Below, piece after piece: positions 27,790-36,449 of a stretch of DNA of 64,000 bases (the stretch's first letter is position 1; each line of letters opens with the position of its first letter). The position numbers and the translations under genes are program-made. Below the pieces are notes generated by a model. It saw only the letters and a list, made by a program, of their open reading frames with translations. It was not told where the DNA came from and did no database searches. This DNA comes from Novosphingobium sp. KA1 (GTDB lineage: Bacteria > Pseudomonadota > Alphaproteobacteria > Sphingomonadales > Sphingomonadaceae): contig NZ_CP021247.1 of assembly GCF_017309955.1 (NCBI RefSeq), forward strand, positions 1,823,001 to 1,887,000, in the 5' to 3' direction.

Positions 27790-27917
27790 GGGGGAGTGCC
27801 TTCAGTTGGGAACAGGTGGCCTGGAAACATGCCAGTCTGGAAAAATGACTGGGCATAGCTATGTTGCACCGCGGCGCGCGCCAAGAGCGCATTTTTTCAG
27901 GACCAGGTAACGTGAAG
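27790..27917. promoter_or_regulatory. azoR/hxlR divergent control region
   Basis: A 128-base gap between divergent genes; the only place for both promoters. HxlR regulators usually bind such gaps. No clear operator repeat was found. Confidence 0.4.
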
Positions 27918-28331
27918 ATGACTACCCTCGAGCTTGTCGATCTGCCGGAGCAGGCGTCTCCCGCCGAAGTTGTCCACTCCGTCCGCAGCTGCCGCATGTT
28001 CGGCGACATCCTTGCGCGCGTGGGTGACAAGTGGTCGATGCTGGTGGTCATGACGCTGCTGGAGGATAACCGCCATTTCAACGAGTTGAAGCGCGGGATC
28101 GACGGCATTTCGCAGCAGATGCTGTCCCGCACCTTGCGCGCGCTGGAGCGCGACGGGCTGGTGCTGCGCACGGTCCACGCCAGCGTGCCGGTACGGGTCG
28201 AATATGCGCTGAGCGGACTTGGTCGCTCGCTGGCGGAACCGGTCAAGGCGCTGGGCGCCTGGGCCTTTACCCACCGCGTGTCGATCGAGGCGAGCCGGGC
28301 GGTCTACGACAGCCGCAGCGACGGGGTTTGA
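27918..28331 (+). CDS. HxlR-family transcriptional regulator
   Basis: A 137-aa winged-helix regulator. The family hallmarks are SCRMFGDILARVGDKW near residue 24, HFNELKRGIDGISQQMLSRTL and the wing VRVEYALSGLG. The Cys in SCRMF is the usual redox-sensitive position. A GTG at 27912 could add two residues. Probably regulates the divergent azoR in response to quinones or aldehydes. Confidence 0.92.
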   Translation: MTTLELVDLPEQASPAEVVHSVRSCRMFGDILARVGDKWSMLVVMTLLEDNRHFNELKRGIDGISQQMLSRTLRALERDGLVLRTVHASVPVRVEYALSGLGRSLAEPVKALGAWAFTHRVSIEASRAVYDSRSDGV

Positions 28332-28358
28332 GGGGGAAGCCTTTCGGCCCGGATAACC

Positions 28359-28447
28359 GTCATCCCCGCGAAGGCGGGGATCCCGCTTGTTCTTGCGGGC
28401 GTGGCGCGAAGGAAGCGGGCCCCCGCCTTCGCGGGGGCGACGGAGTG
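28359..28447. repeat. dispersed palindromic repeat, family A copy 1
   Basis: An 89-bp GC-rich element with long complementary arms (ccccgcgaaggcggggatcc and its near-complement cccccgccttcgcggggg). An almost identical copy is at 62267-62357. It sits between the convergent hxlR and P450 genes, so it may act as a transcription stop. Confidence 0.9.
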
Positions 28448-28469
28448 TTTTCGACAGGATTTCGAAGTA

Positions 28470-29735
28470 TCATTCCAGCTTCAGGTGCAATTCCGCCAGC
28501 CCGCGAATGATGTAGCTTGGCTCGTAGGCGATGCGCCGCGCGCCCGCCGGGCCATGGTGCGCTTCGTCGAGCGTGATCGCGCGGGTCGCCGCCAGCAGGC
28601 ATTCGAGCAGCACCGCCACTTCCGCCCGCGCCAGTTGCGCCCCGGCACAAGTATGGGCGCCGCGTCCGAAGGCGAGGTGTTCCTTGATGCGGGGTCGGCC
28701 GATCACGAAGTCGGCGGGGTTCTCCCAGCGGCGCGGATCGCGGTTGGCGGCGGATAGCGAGATTACCAGCCGCTGTCCGGCGGGCACCTCGACACCGCCG
28801 ATCCGGGTCTTGCGGGCAGCGATGCGGAAGGTGGCCTTGGTCGAGCCTTCGATGCGCAGCACTTCCTCCAGGAACGGGCCGATCTGCGCCGGGTTATCGC
28901 GCAGTTGCTGTTGCAGCGGCTGGTCCTCGGCGAGACGGCGCAGGGCGTTGCCGATCAGCTTGGCGCTGGTGTCCTGTCCGGCGGCGAAGAGGAACATGGC
29001 GGACTTGACCACTTCCATCGCGTCCGGCGTCGAGCCGTCGGGATATGTGGCCATCGCCATCTCGGTCATCACGTCGTCCAGCGGCTGGGCGCGGCGCTCG
29101 GCGATGTAACGGACGAAGTAGCCGCCCATCGCCAGCAGCGGGTGGATCGACTGGCCCTCGTCTCCCGCATCCATGTTGCCCGGCGGCGGCGCCGCGTCGA
29201 TCAGCGCGCGGAAGGCCTCGCGGTCCTCGGGCGGCACGCCCAGCAGGTCGGCGATGACCATGGTGACGAAGGGCGTCGCCACTTCGCCCACCAGTTCGCA
29301 CCCGCCGCGCGCAACGATGCCCTGCACCATGTCTTCGGCGTAGCGGCGCATGAAGGCTGCGTTGTCCTTCAGGCGCGACGGCACGAACAGCGGATTGAGC
29401 AGGGCGCGCGCCGCCGCGTGGCGCGCGCCGTCATAGGAGACCAGCAGTTCGATCTCGCTACCGGGATGGCTGGCGAGTTGCTCGGAAATATCGTCGCCTT
29501 CCACCGCGAAGGGCAGCGGTGCCAGCGGATCGGGATTGAGCCAGGAGGAGAAATCGCGCGCGTTCAGCAGCACGTCCAGCGCTTCCTGAAAGCCGGTGAC
29601 GAGCAGGATGTCGCGGCCCGGCATCGGGCAGACCGGCCCTTCGGCGCGCAGGCGCTCGAAATAGTCGTAGGGATCGAGCAACACCGCGTGGTCGGTGAAA
29701 TAGTCGGGCTGCGTGTTCAGCGTTGCCGTGGCCAT
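28470..29735 (-). CDS. cytochrome P450
   Basis: A 421-aa soluble bacterial P450. The haem-binding loop FGRGAHTCAGAQLAR is near residue 357 and the I-helix oxygen-activation motif AAGQDTS near 244; the ExxR helix lies between them. The ATG at 29735 has GGGAGAG 7 bases upstream. No ferredoxin or ferredoxin reductase gene is adjacent, so redox partners are elsewhere. The substrate cannot be told; sphingomonad P450s of this type often act on terpenes, fatty acids or steroids. Confidence 0.93.
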   Translation of the reverse strand: MATATLNTQPDYFTDHAVLLDPYDYFERLRAEGPVCPMPGRDILLVTGFQEALDVLLNARDFSSWLNPDPLAPLPFAVEGDDISEQLASHPGSEIELLVSYDGARHAAARALLNPLFVPSRLKDNAAFMRRYAEDMVQGIVARGGCELVGEVATPFVTMVIADLLGVPPEDREAFRALIDAAPPPGNMDAGDEGQSIHPLLAMGGYFVRYIAERRAQPLDDVMTEMAMATYPDGSTPDAMEVVKSAMFLFAAGQDTSAKLIGNALRRLAEDQPLQQQLRDNPAQIGPFLEEVLRIEGSTKATFRIAARKTRIGGVEVPAGQRLVISLSAANRDPRRWENPADFVIGRPRIKEHLAFGRGAHTCAGAQLARAEVAVLLECLLAATRAITLDEAHHGPAGARRIAYEPSYIIRGLAELHLKLE

Positions 29736-29895
29736 CGTTCGCTCTCCCACCGGTGGCAGGTCGGGACTCGCCTGCCTTTTGTGATATACAGTGGATCGTA
29801 TTTGTTCGAAGGCAAGCCGTCAATCGCGCAATTGTTGCCGGGCCGCGCCGTCTATCCTGCCGCAGGCCCTTTACTGGCAGGCGATCCTGTCCCAC

Positions 29896-30855
29896 ATGCG
29901 GCGCATGACCAGCTCTGCAAGCGCCGCCATTTCCATCCGCGATCTCAAGAAGCGCTATGCCCCCGCGGGCAGTGGAGAAGGCAAGCTGGCGCTGAAGGGC
30001 GTGTCGTTCGATGTGCCCGAAGGCGGCATCTTCGGCCTGCTCGGCCCCAACGGCGCGGGCAAGTCGACGCTGATCAACATCATGGCGGGCCTGGTCCGCA
30101 AGACCTCCGGCTCGATCGACATCTGGGGCTTCGACATCGACCGCGACCAGCGCAATGCCAAGCGCTCGATCGGCATCGTGCCGCAGGAAATCGTCTTCGA
30201 CCCGTTCTTCACGCCTTTCGAGGTGCTGGAGAACCAGGCCGGCCTCTACGGCATCGCCAAGACCCTGCGCCGCAGCGAGGATCTGCTGCGCGCCGTCCAC
30301 CTCTCCGACAAGCGCGACGCCTATGCCCGTACGCTGTCCGGCGGCATGAAACGCCGCCTGCTGATCGCCAAGGCGCTGGTCCACCAGCCGCCGGTGCTGG
30401 TGCTGGACGAGCCGACCGCCGGCGTCGACGTCGAACTGCGCCGCCAGCTCTGGGAACTCGTCACCGAACTCAACCGCGAAGGCGCGACGATCGTGCTGAC
30501 CACGCACTACCTCGAGGAAGCCGAGGAGCTGTGCGACCGCATCGCCATCATCAACCACGGTGAACTGATCGCCAACAAGCCGACCCGCGAACTCGTCGGC
30601 ATGGCGCGCGAGAAGATCCTGGTCCTCACCCTCGACCGCGAGATGACCGAGCTGCCGAGCCACCCCGGCTTCGTGAAGTGCGAAAAGTCCGGCGAGCGCG
30701 AACTGCAGATCACCTACGACAAGGACCGGGCCAACGCGGGCGAGATTCTCTCGGCGGTGCAGGCGCAGGGGTTTGCCATCGTCGACGTGACGACGCGCGA
30801 GGCGGATCTGGAGGATGTCTTTGTCAGCCTGACGAGCGATGCCCGTCCTGCCTGA
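29896..30855 (+). CDS. ABC transporter ATP-binding protein
   Basis: A 319-aa ATPase subunit of an ABC-2/DrrA-CcmA-like exporter. Walker A is GPNGAGKST, the Q-loop is VPQEI, the signature is LSGGMKRRL, Walker B is VLVLDEPTAGVD and the switch His is in TTHYLEEAEE. A C-terminal extension of about 90 residues follows, as in DrrA-like proteins. The start is uncertain between ATG 29896 and 29905; neither has a strong ribosome site. No permease gene follows, which is unusual, so the partner must be encoded elsewhere. Confidence 0.93.
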   Translation: MRRMTSSASAAISIRDLKKRYAPAGSGEGKLALKGVSFDVPEGGIFGLLGPNGAGKSTLINIMAGLVRKTSGSIDIWGFDIDRDQRNAKRSIGIVPQEIVFDPFFTPFEVLENQAGLYGIAKTLRRSEDLLRAVHLSDKRDAYARTLSGGMKRRLLIAKALVHQPPVLVLDEPTAGVDVELRRQLWELVTELNREGATIVLTTHYLEEAEELCDRIAIINHGELIANKPTRELVGMAREKILVLTLDREMTELPSHPGFVKCEKSGERELQITYDKDRANAGEILSAVQAQGFAIVDVTTREADLEDVFVSLTSDARPA

Positions 30856-30934
30856 TCGGGCTGGCCGGGTGGAGGCATTCCGAGAATAGGGGCGATTCGG
30901 CCGTCGCACCGGCCGAACGCAGGCATTTCAGGTT

Positions 30935-31129
30935 TCAGTCCGCCAGCTGGGCGGTTTCCGCCGGGTCTTCCCGCCACTGCTTCGGGCCGTGACGGCGGAT
31001 GTCCTTGCCGCAGCCGTTGCAGGCCGCGACATAGTTCACGCCGTCCCAGCGCACTGCGCCGCGCCGGGGTTCATGCCGGTTGAAGGCGCAGAATATCGAC
31101 CGAAAGGATTGCCTGGAAAACGAGGACAT
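30935..31129 (-). CDS. small CxxC protein
   Basis: A 64-aa basic protein with a single CNGCGKDIRRHG motif near residue 37 after a WDGVNYVAACNGC strand, resembling a half zinc ribbon. The ATG at 31129 has GGAG about 10 bases upstream; a GTG one codon earlier is possible. It resembles small zinc-ribbon proteins of the sphingomonads with no known role. Confidence 0.6.
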   Translation of the reverse strand: MSSFSRQSFRSIFCAFNRHEPRRGAVRWDGVNYVAACNGCGKDIRRHGPKQWREDPAETAQLAD

Positions 31130-31335
31130 CACGACATGCTCCGTTCAAATGATTCCCGAAGCAGTTTCGAAGTGCTTCGTACGGCGCGACCGTCAGGCGG
31201 AATGGGGAGCGTTATGTCTTTGTGATTGGGTGGTTGTTTATCGCAATGATCGCTGCGCTGCAACATGATTGCGAGGCAAGCAAAGGTGCAAAGCTAAATA
31301 TTGCGCCTTGGCGATAGTCTCGGCATGGAGCCCGG

Positions 31336-32934
31336 ATGTCGACGAATCCTGCCCCCGCTTCCGCTTTTGACGTCATCGTGGTCGGTTCCGGCGCTGCCGG
31401 CCTGACCGCAGCGCTTGCGCTGGCCGAGAACCTCAAGGTGCTGGTCCTTGCCAAGGGCGGGCTGACCGGGGGGTCCACCGCCTGGGCGCAGGGCGGCATT
31501 GCCGCGGTGCTCGATGCCGGGGACACGTTCGAGGAGCATGTCAGCGACACGATGATTGCCGGGGCCGGGCTCAACCGGCTCGAGACCGTGGAGTTCGTGA
31601 TCGAGCGGGCGCCGCTGGCGATCGAGCGCCTGGTCGAACTGGGGGTGCCGTTCAACACCGAGGGCGACGAGCTTCACCTCACCCGCGAGGGTGGCCATTC
31701 GCATCGCCGCATCGTCCATGTCGCCGATGCCACCGGCTGGGCGGTGCAGAGCGCGCTGCTCAAGGCGGCCGAGGACAATCCCAACATCACCCTGCTGCCG
31801 GGCCAGTCGTGCATCGACCTCATCACCGGGCGGCATGAGGAGCGTTATTCGGGCTCGGGCCGGGTCTGGGGGGTCTACGCGCTCGACGAGCAGACCGGCC
31901 GGGTCACGGCCCATACCGCCCGCGCGACGATCCTGGCGACGGGCGGCGCCGGCCGCGTCTACCAGTTCTCGACCGCGCCGCGCGGGGCGACCGGCGACGG
32001 CATCGCCATGGCCTGGCGGGCGGGCGCGCGTGTCTCCAACATGGAGATGATGCAGTTCCACCCGACCTGCCTCTACAATCTCGAGGTCAAGAATTTCCTC
32101 ATCACCGAGGCGGTGCGCGGCGAGGGCGGACAACTGAGGCACCCGGTAACCGGACACCGCTTCATGCCCGACTATGACGAGCGGGCCGAACTGGCCCCGC
32201 GCGACGTTGTGGCGCGGGCCATCGACGACCAGATCAAGCGTTACGGCCTCGACTATGTCCATCTCGACATCAGCCACCAGCCCGAGGCCTTCGTGAAGGA
32301 GCACTTCCCGAACATCCACGAGAAGCTGCTGGGGCTTGGCATCGACATGACCAGGGAGCCGATCCCGGTGGTGCCCGCGCAGCACTATACCTGCGGCGGC
32401 ATCCTCATCGACCTTGACGGCAAGACCGACCTGCCCGGTCTCTATGCGGCGGGCGAGTGCACCGAGAGCGGGCTGCACGGCGCCAATCGCCTGGCCTCGA
32501 ACTCGCTGCTCGAGTGCTTCGTGTTCGGCGAGGCCTGCGCGGCGCATATCCTCGACCACTGGGACGCCTTCGACGCGCCGCCGCCGGTGCGCCAGTGGGA
32601 CGAAAGCCGGGTGACCGATTCCGACGAGGAAGTCGTCATCAAGCAGAACTGGACCGAGATCCGCCGCTTCATGTGGAACTACGTGGGCATCGTGCGCACC
32701 ACCAAGCGGCTGGAACGCGCGATGCACCGCATCCAGATGCTGAACGGCGAAGTGGAGGAATATTACCGCCACTTCCGCGTCTCGACCGATCTGATCGAAC
32801 TGCGCAACCTGCTCCAGACCGCCGAACTCATCGTGCGATCGGCGCTGCACCGGCATGAGAGCCGGGGCCTGCATTTCACGCTCGACTATCCGGCAACCGA
32901 AGCGGCGCCGCAGGACACCGTGCTGGTGCCCTGA
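31336..32934 (+). CDS. nadB: L-aspartate oxidase
   Basis: A 532-aa FAD flavoprotein that oxidises L-aspartate to iminoaspartate, the first step of NAD synthesis. FAD dinucleotide fold VVGSGAAGLTAALAL is at residue 12; GSTAWAQGG, HTARATILATGGAGRVYQ, MEMMQFHPTC and the GLYAAGECTESGLHGANRL box are characteristic. Length matches the family (about 540). GGAG lies 6 bases before the ATG. nadA and nadC are not adjacent, unlike in many bacteria. Confidence 0.96.
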   Translation: MSTNPAPASAFDVIVVGSGAAGLTAALALAENLKVLVLAKGGLTGGSTAWAQGGIAAVLDAGDTFEEHVSDTMIAGAGLNRLETVEFVIERAPLAIERLVELGVPFNTEGDELHLTREGGHSHRRIVHVADATGWAVQSALLKAAEDNPNITLLPGQSCIDLITGRHEERYSGSGRVWGVYALDEQTGRVTAHTARATILATGGAGRVYQFSTAPRGATGDGIAMAWRAGARVSNMEMMQFHPTCLYNLEVKNFLITEAVRGEGGQLRHPVTGHRFMPDYDERAELAPRDVVARAIDDQIKRYGLDYVHLDISHQPEAFVKEHFPNIHEKLLGLGIDMTREPIPVVPAQHYTCGGILIDLDGKTDLPGLYAAGECTESGLHGANRLASNSLLECFVFGEACAAHILDHWDAFDAPPPVRQWDESRVTDSDEEVVIKQNWTEIRRFMWNYVGIVRTTKRLERAMHRIQMLNGEVEEYYRHFRVSTDLIELRNLLQTAELIVRSALHRHESRGLHFTLDYPATEAAPQDTVLVP

Positions 32935-32986
32935 TGACGCCCGGGGCGTAGGCGCAGGGCGCTCGTGCGCCCTGCTTGGGTTTGCG

Positions 32987-33232
32987 TCACATGCCGATAT
33001 GCAGGGCGCGGCCGATGAAGATCAGCGCCATTGCGCCCAGTACCGAGGCGAGGCAGCCCGCGCGCTGGAAACCGGCCTCGCCGCGCGTGGTGATGAGCCC
33101 GGCGGCAAACGAACCGCCGATGCCGAGCAGGATCGTCGCGACCCAGCTCATGTCGACGAAGCCGGGATAGAGCCAGCGCGCCAGCACGCCGATGACGAGA
33201 CCGCTGATGATGGCGCCGATCAGGTTGATCAT
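32987..33232 (-). CDS. GlsB/YeaQ/YmgE-family membrane protein
   Basis: An 81-aa protein with three hydrophobic segments and the Gly-rich pattern of the transglycosylase-associated/GlsB family (GAIISGLVIGVLARWLYPG at the start, LLGIGGSFAAG in the middle). Family members are linked to envelope stress. Convergent with nadB. Confidence 0.9.
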   Translation of the reverse strand: MINLIGAIISGLVIGVLARWLYPGFVDMSWVATILLGIGGSFAAGLITTRGEAGFQRAGCLASVLGAMALIFIGRALHIGM

Positions 33233-33964
33233 GAAATCGAATGTCCTTGAAGCTTGGCCGGAATGGCGGGCGGGATGGTGAGGGTAGAAGTGTCCGCCTG
33301 AATGGAAGTTGCAAGGAGTCTTCGGCCAAGCGCGGACCGGACTCGGCGAATGCAGCGCGCGGAGTGCGGGATTCGCCGTGTCACGGCTTTGCGACGAACC
33401 GAGCGGCCGGTGATGGCGGGCACGGGGAAAACTGCGATCAAGTCTCTAGACAGGCGGCAAAAGCTGCCGTTCGGGGGGACTCGTTTCGCCGCAAACGCGA
33501 TTCGCTTCGTCGCCGTTTTATGTGGAAAAATTTTTGTGATCGGGGGTGAAATTGCCCCTTGCGCAAATGCCCGATGACGCAGTTCCCGCGCGTCGCGCCC
33601 GCTATCTGCCTGTAAACCCCTCCCCTGCGCTTGCCGTTCGCGGGCACGACCCCCACTTGCGTTGGAAAGCAGAAAAGGCACTATGGGTTGTGGCGCGTCG
33701 GTCGCGGGGCATCTAAACCTAGGTATTGTCGTTTTCGGCTCGTGGGGGCACGGCGGGAACGATTCCGGGCGGGATGTCAGGCTTCTCGAGCAAGGTGCCT
33801 GGGTCGGTCAGGGAATTTTGTTCTCTTCTTGCGCCGTCCGTGCCCGCCGGGTCGATCCCTCGATCCCGGCGACTCGCGCGGATGGTTCCGGTCGGCCTCG
33901 ACGCCAAGTTGTGAAGGCGCCCTGTGGCGCTTCGATGACGCCGCAGACAGCAACGGGGGCTAAT
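33233..33964. other. 732-base gap upstream of nrdA
   Basis: Between the divergent glsB-like gene and nrdA. No convincing gene. It holds a candidate DnaA box (33521-33529) inside an AT-richer patch (33518-33545), and an arm pair cggcaaaagctgccg at 33452-33466. A weak open frame runs on into nrdA from about 33662 but lacks a ribosome site and coding character. Confidence 0.5.
33521..33529 (-). promoter_or_regulatory. candidate DnaA box
   Basis: Reads TTTTCCACA on the minus strand, one base from the TTATCCACA consensus. DnaA control of ribonucleotide reductase promoters is known in E. coli; here the link is inference from position. Confidence 0.35.
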
Positions 33965-36076
33965 GTGGATTTCAGGAACGGAAGCGACGCTGAAGTGAAC
34001 AGCTCCGATGTTATGGATGGTCAGGTCGAGATGCCTGGCTTCGAATTGAACCGACCCGAGCCTTCGAAGGCGCCTGCGAAGGCTCCCAAGGCACCCGCCA
34101 AGGCAACCGGGGCGAAGCAGGAAAAGGAGGCGGGCGTGGGCCCGGCAATCGCGATGGACAAGACCGATACCGCTTCGGACGCACTGGTCGTTGATGCCCT
34201 GGCGGCTGTTGCCGCCGCCGCCTCGGCCGGCGCCGCCGCAAAGCCGCGCGTCAGCGATTCCAAGACGATCCACGATCGCCGCTTCACCATCGTCACCGAC
34301 GATTCGCGCAACGACCTGCTGACCGATTTCGGCAAGGAAACGCTCGACGATCGTTACCTGCTGCCCGGCGAGAAGTACCAGGACCTGTTCGCCCGCGTCG
34401 CCGACGCCTATGCGGACGACCAGGAGCACGCCCAGCGCATCTACGACTACATCTCCAAGCTGTGGTTCATGCCCGCCACCCCCGTTCTCTCGAACGGCGG
34501 CACCGGCCGCGGGTTGCCGATCTCGTGCTACCTGAACTCGGTGGACGACAGCCTCGACGGCATTCTCGCCACCTGGACCGAGAACGTCTGGCTCGCCTCG
34601 CGCGGCGGCGGCATCGGCACCTACTGGGGCAACGTGCGCGGCATCGGTGAGCCGGTCGGTCTCAACGGCAAGACCAGCGGCATCATTCCCTTCGTGCGCG
34701 TGATGGATTCGCTCACCCTGGCGATCTCGCAGGGCTCGCTGCGCCGTGGTTCGGCGGCCTGCTACCTCGACGTCTCGCACCCCGAGATCGAGGAATTCCT
34801 CGAGATCCGCAACACCACGGGCGACTTCAACCGCAAGGCGCTCAACCTGCACCACGGCGTGCTGCTGACCGACGAGTTCATGGAAGCCGTGCGCGACGGT
34901 ACCGACTTCGACCTCCGGAGCCCCAAGGACGGTTCGGTGCGCGGCACCGTGCACGCCCGCTCGCTGTTCCAGAAGCTGGTCGAAACCCGCCTGCGCACGG
35001 GCGAGCCCTACTTCGTGTTCTCCGACACCGTGAACCGCACGATGCCCAAGCATCACCGCGATCTCGGCCTCAAGGTCTCGACCTCGAACCTGTGCTCGGA
35101 AATCACCCTGCCGACCGGCCGCGACCACCTTGGTAACGACCGTACCGCCGTCTGCTGCCTGTCCTCGCTCAACATCGAGACCTGGGAAGAGTGGAAGGGC
35201 GAAAAGCGCTTCATCGAGGACGTGCTGCGTTTCCTCGACAACGTCCTGCAGGACTACATCGACCGCGCGCCCGACGAGATGGCCCGCGCCCGCTACTCCG
35301 CCGAGCGTGAACGCTCGGTCGGCATGGGCGTCATGGGCTTCCACTCGTACCTCCAGAAGCGCGGCATCGCCTTCGAGAGCGCGATGGCCAAGGCGCTGAA
35401 CATGCAGATGTTCCAGCACATCGCCGCCAAGGCGGACGAAGCCTCGCTGCTGCTGGCCCAGGAACGCGGCGCCTGCCCGGACGCGGCCGACATGGGCGTG
35501 ATGCAGCGCTTCAGCTGCAAGATGGCGATCGCGCCGACCGCGTCGATCTCGATCATCTGCGGTGGCACCTCCGCCTGCATCGAGCCGATCCCGGCCAATA
35601 TCTACACCCACAAGACGCTCTCGGGCAGCTTCGTGGTGAAGAACCCCTACCTCGAAAAGCTGCTGGCCTCGAAGTCGAAGGATTCCACCAACGTGTGGAA
35701 CTCGATCCTCGAACACGGCGGCTCGGTCCAGCAGCTCGACTTCCTCAGCCCCGAGGAAAAGGCGATCTTCAAGACCAGCTTCGAGATCGACCAGCGCTGG
35801 CTGCTCGAATTCGCGGCGGACCGTACGCCCTATATCGACCAGGCCCAGTCGCTGAACCTGTTCATCCCGGCGGACGTGGACAAGTGGGACCTGATGATGC
35901 TGCACTTCCAGGCCTGGGAGAAGGGCATCAAGTCGCTCTACTACCTGCGCTCGAAGTCGGTGCAGCGCGCGGGCTTCGCAGGCTCGGGCGGCGTCGAGGC
36001 GGACAATACGCCCGAAGCGCCCAAGTTCGAGATCGGCGAGACGACCGACTACGACGAGTGCCTTGCCTGCCAGTAA
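33965..36076 (+). CDS. nrdA: ribonucleoside-diphosphate reductase, alpha subunit
   Basis: A 703-aa class I ribonucleotide reductase large subunit, which makes dNDPs with NrdB. Present: MPATPVLSNGG, ISCYLNSVDD (first redox Cys), STSNLCSEITLP (active-site Asn-Cys-Glu), IAPTASISIICGGTSACIEP, the Tyr pair in KSLYYLRSKS, and the C-terminal shuttle CLACQ. GTG at 33965 is the likely start, with GGGGG 5 bases upstream; the next ATG is 34013 and lacks a site. The first 95 residues are low-complexity (Ala/Pro/Lys-rich, APAKAPKAPAKA), and no ATP-cone is visible, so the usual dATP activity switch appears to be missing. A terminator follows the stop. Confidence 0.95.
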   Translation: MDFRNGSDAEVNSSDVMDGQVEMPGFELNRPEPSKAPAKAPKAPAKATGAKQEKEAGVGPAIAMDKTDTASDALVVDALAAVAAAASAGAAAKPRVSDSKTIHDRRFTIVTDDSRNDLLTDFGKETLDDRYLLPGEKYQDLFARVADAYADDQEHAQRIYDYISKLWFMPATPVLSNGGTGRGLPISCYLNSVDDSLDGILATWTENVWLASRGGGIGTYWGNVRGIGEPVGLNGKTSGIIPFVRVMDSLTLAISQGSLRRGSAACYLDVSHPEIEEFLEIRNTTGDFNRKALNLHHGVLLTDEFMEAVRDGTDFDLRSPKDGSVRGTVHARSLFQKLVETRLRTGEPYFVFSDTVNRTMPKHHRDLGLKVSTSNLCSEITLPTGRDHLGNDRTAVCCLSSLNIETWEEWKGEKRFIEDVLRFLDNVLQDYIDRAPDEMARARYSAERERSVGMGVMGFHSYLQKRGIAFESAMAKALNMQMFQHIAAKADEASLLLAQERGACPDAADMGVMQRFSCKMAIAPTASISIICGGTSACIEPIPANIYTHKTLSGSFVVKNPYLEKLLASKSKDSTNVWNSILEHGGSVQQLDFLSPEEKAIFKTSFEIDQRWLLEFAADRTPYIDQAQSLNLFIPADVDKWDLMMLHFQAWEKGIKSLYYLRSKSVQRAGFAGSGGVEADNTPEAPKFEIGETTDYDECLACQ

Positions 36077-36102
36077 AGGTCGGCTGACAGGATCACCGAG
36101 AG

Positions 36103-36144
36103 ACGGCTCTCCGGCTTCGTGCTGGAGGGCCGTTTTCGTTTTGG
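36103..36144 (+). terminator. nrdA terminator
   Basis: Imperfect 13-bp stem acggctctccggc / gctggagggccgt with a 7-base loop and a T-rich tail (ttttcgtttt), 27 bases after the nrdA stop. Confidence 0.8.
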
Positions 36145-36164
36145 GGAAGAACAAGGGAGAAAGC

Positions 36165-36326
36165 AGGGGAGCATAGCCCCCCTGCACCCCCAATACCGTC
36201 TAGGTCACGCGGACCAACTGCGTGGCGCGCCCACGGCGGCGTCGGGAGGCTTAATGGCTGCGCCGCAGGGAGCGCACTATGGCAAGGCAGGGCGCAACAA
36301 ATATGTTTCGAGGGTCTGGGGGATCT
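36165..36326. repeat. dispersed repeat, family B copy 1
   Basis: About 160 bp starting gcaggggagcatagcccccc and ending cgagggtctgggggatc. Related copies lie at 52131-52293 (same orientation) and 58928-59093 (inverted). The 5' end forms a hairpin (gcagggg...ccccctgc). It fills most of the 373-base gap after nrdA; the rest of the gap to 36449 shows no gene. Confidence 0.88.
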
Positions 36327-36449
36327 CTTGAGCTTGTCGAAGGGCCCCAGGGCTTCCTTTTTTCTTCTTCTTCCAACCCCTTCTGACCTAAATCTGTCAT
36401 TCCCGAAGCCTAGCTGCCCCTCGTAAAACGCTTCCCAAGGATCCCCCCG

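Noticed and set aside
28359..28447. Possible CRISPR array or spacer remnant in repeat family A
   Set aside because: The repeat is a single hairpin unit with two distant copies; there is no regular repeat-spacer pattern and no cas gene.
33662..33964. Longer NrdA beginning at 33662
   Set aside because: The added 101 codons lack coding character and a ribosome site, while the GTG at 33965 has a good one.
33719..36193. 824-codon open frame opposite nrdA
   Set aside because: No family features, and nrdA on the other strand has every active-site residue. Same explanation applies to long antisense frames over nadB, the P450, the PQQ dehydrogenase, the nucleoside transporter and wecC.
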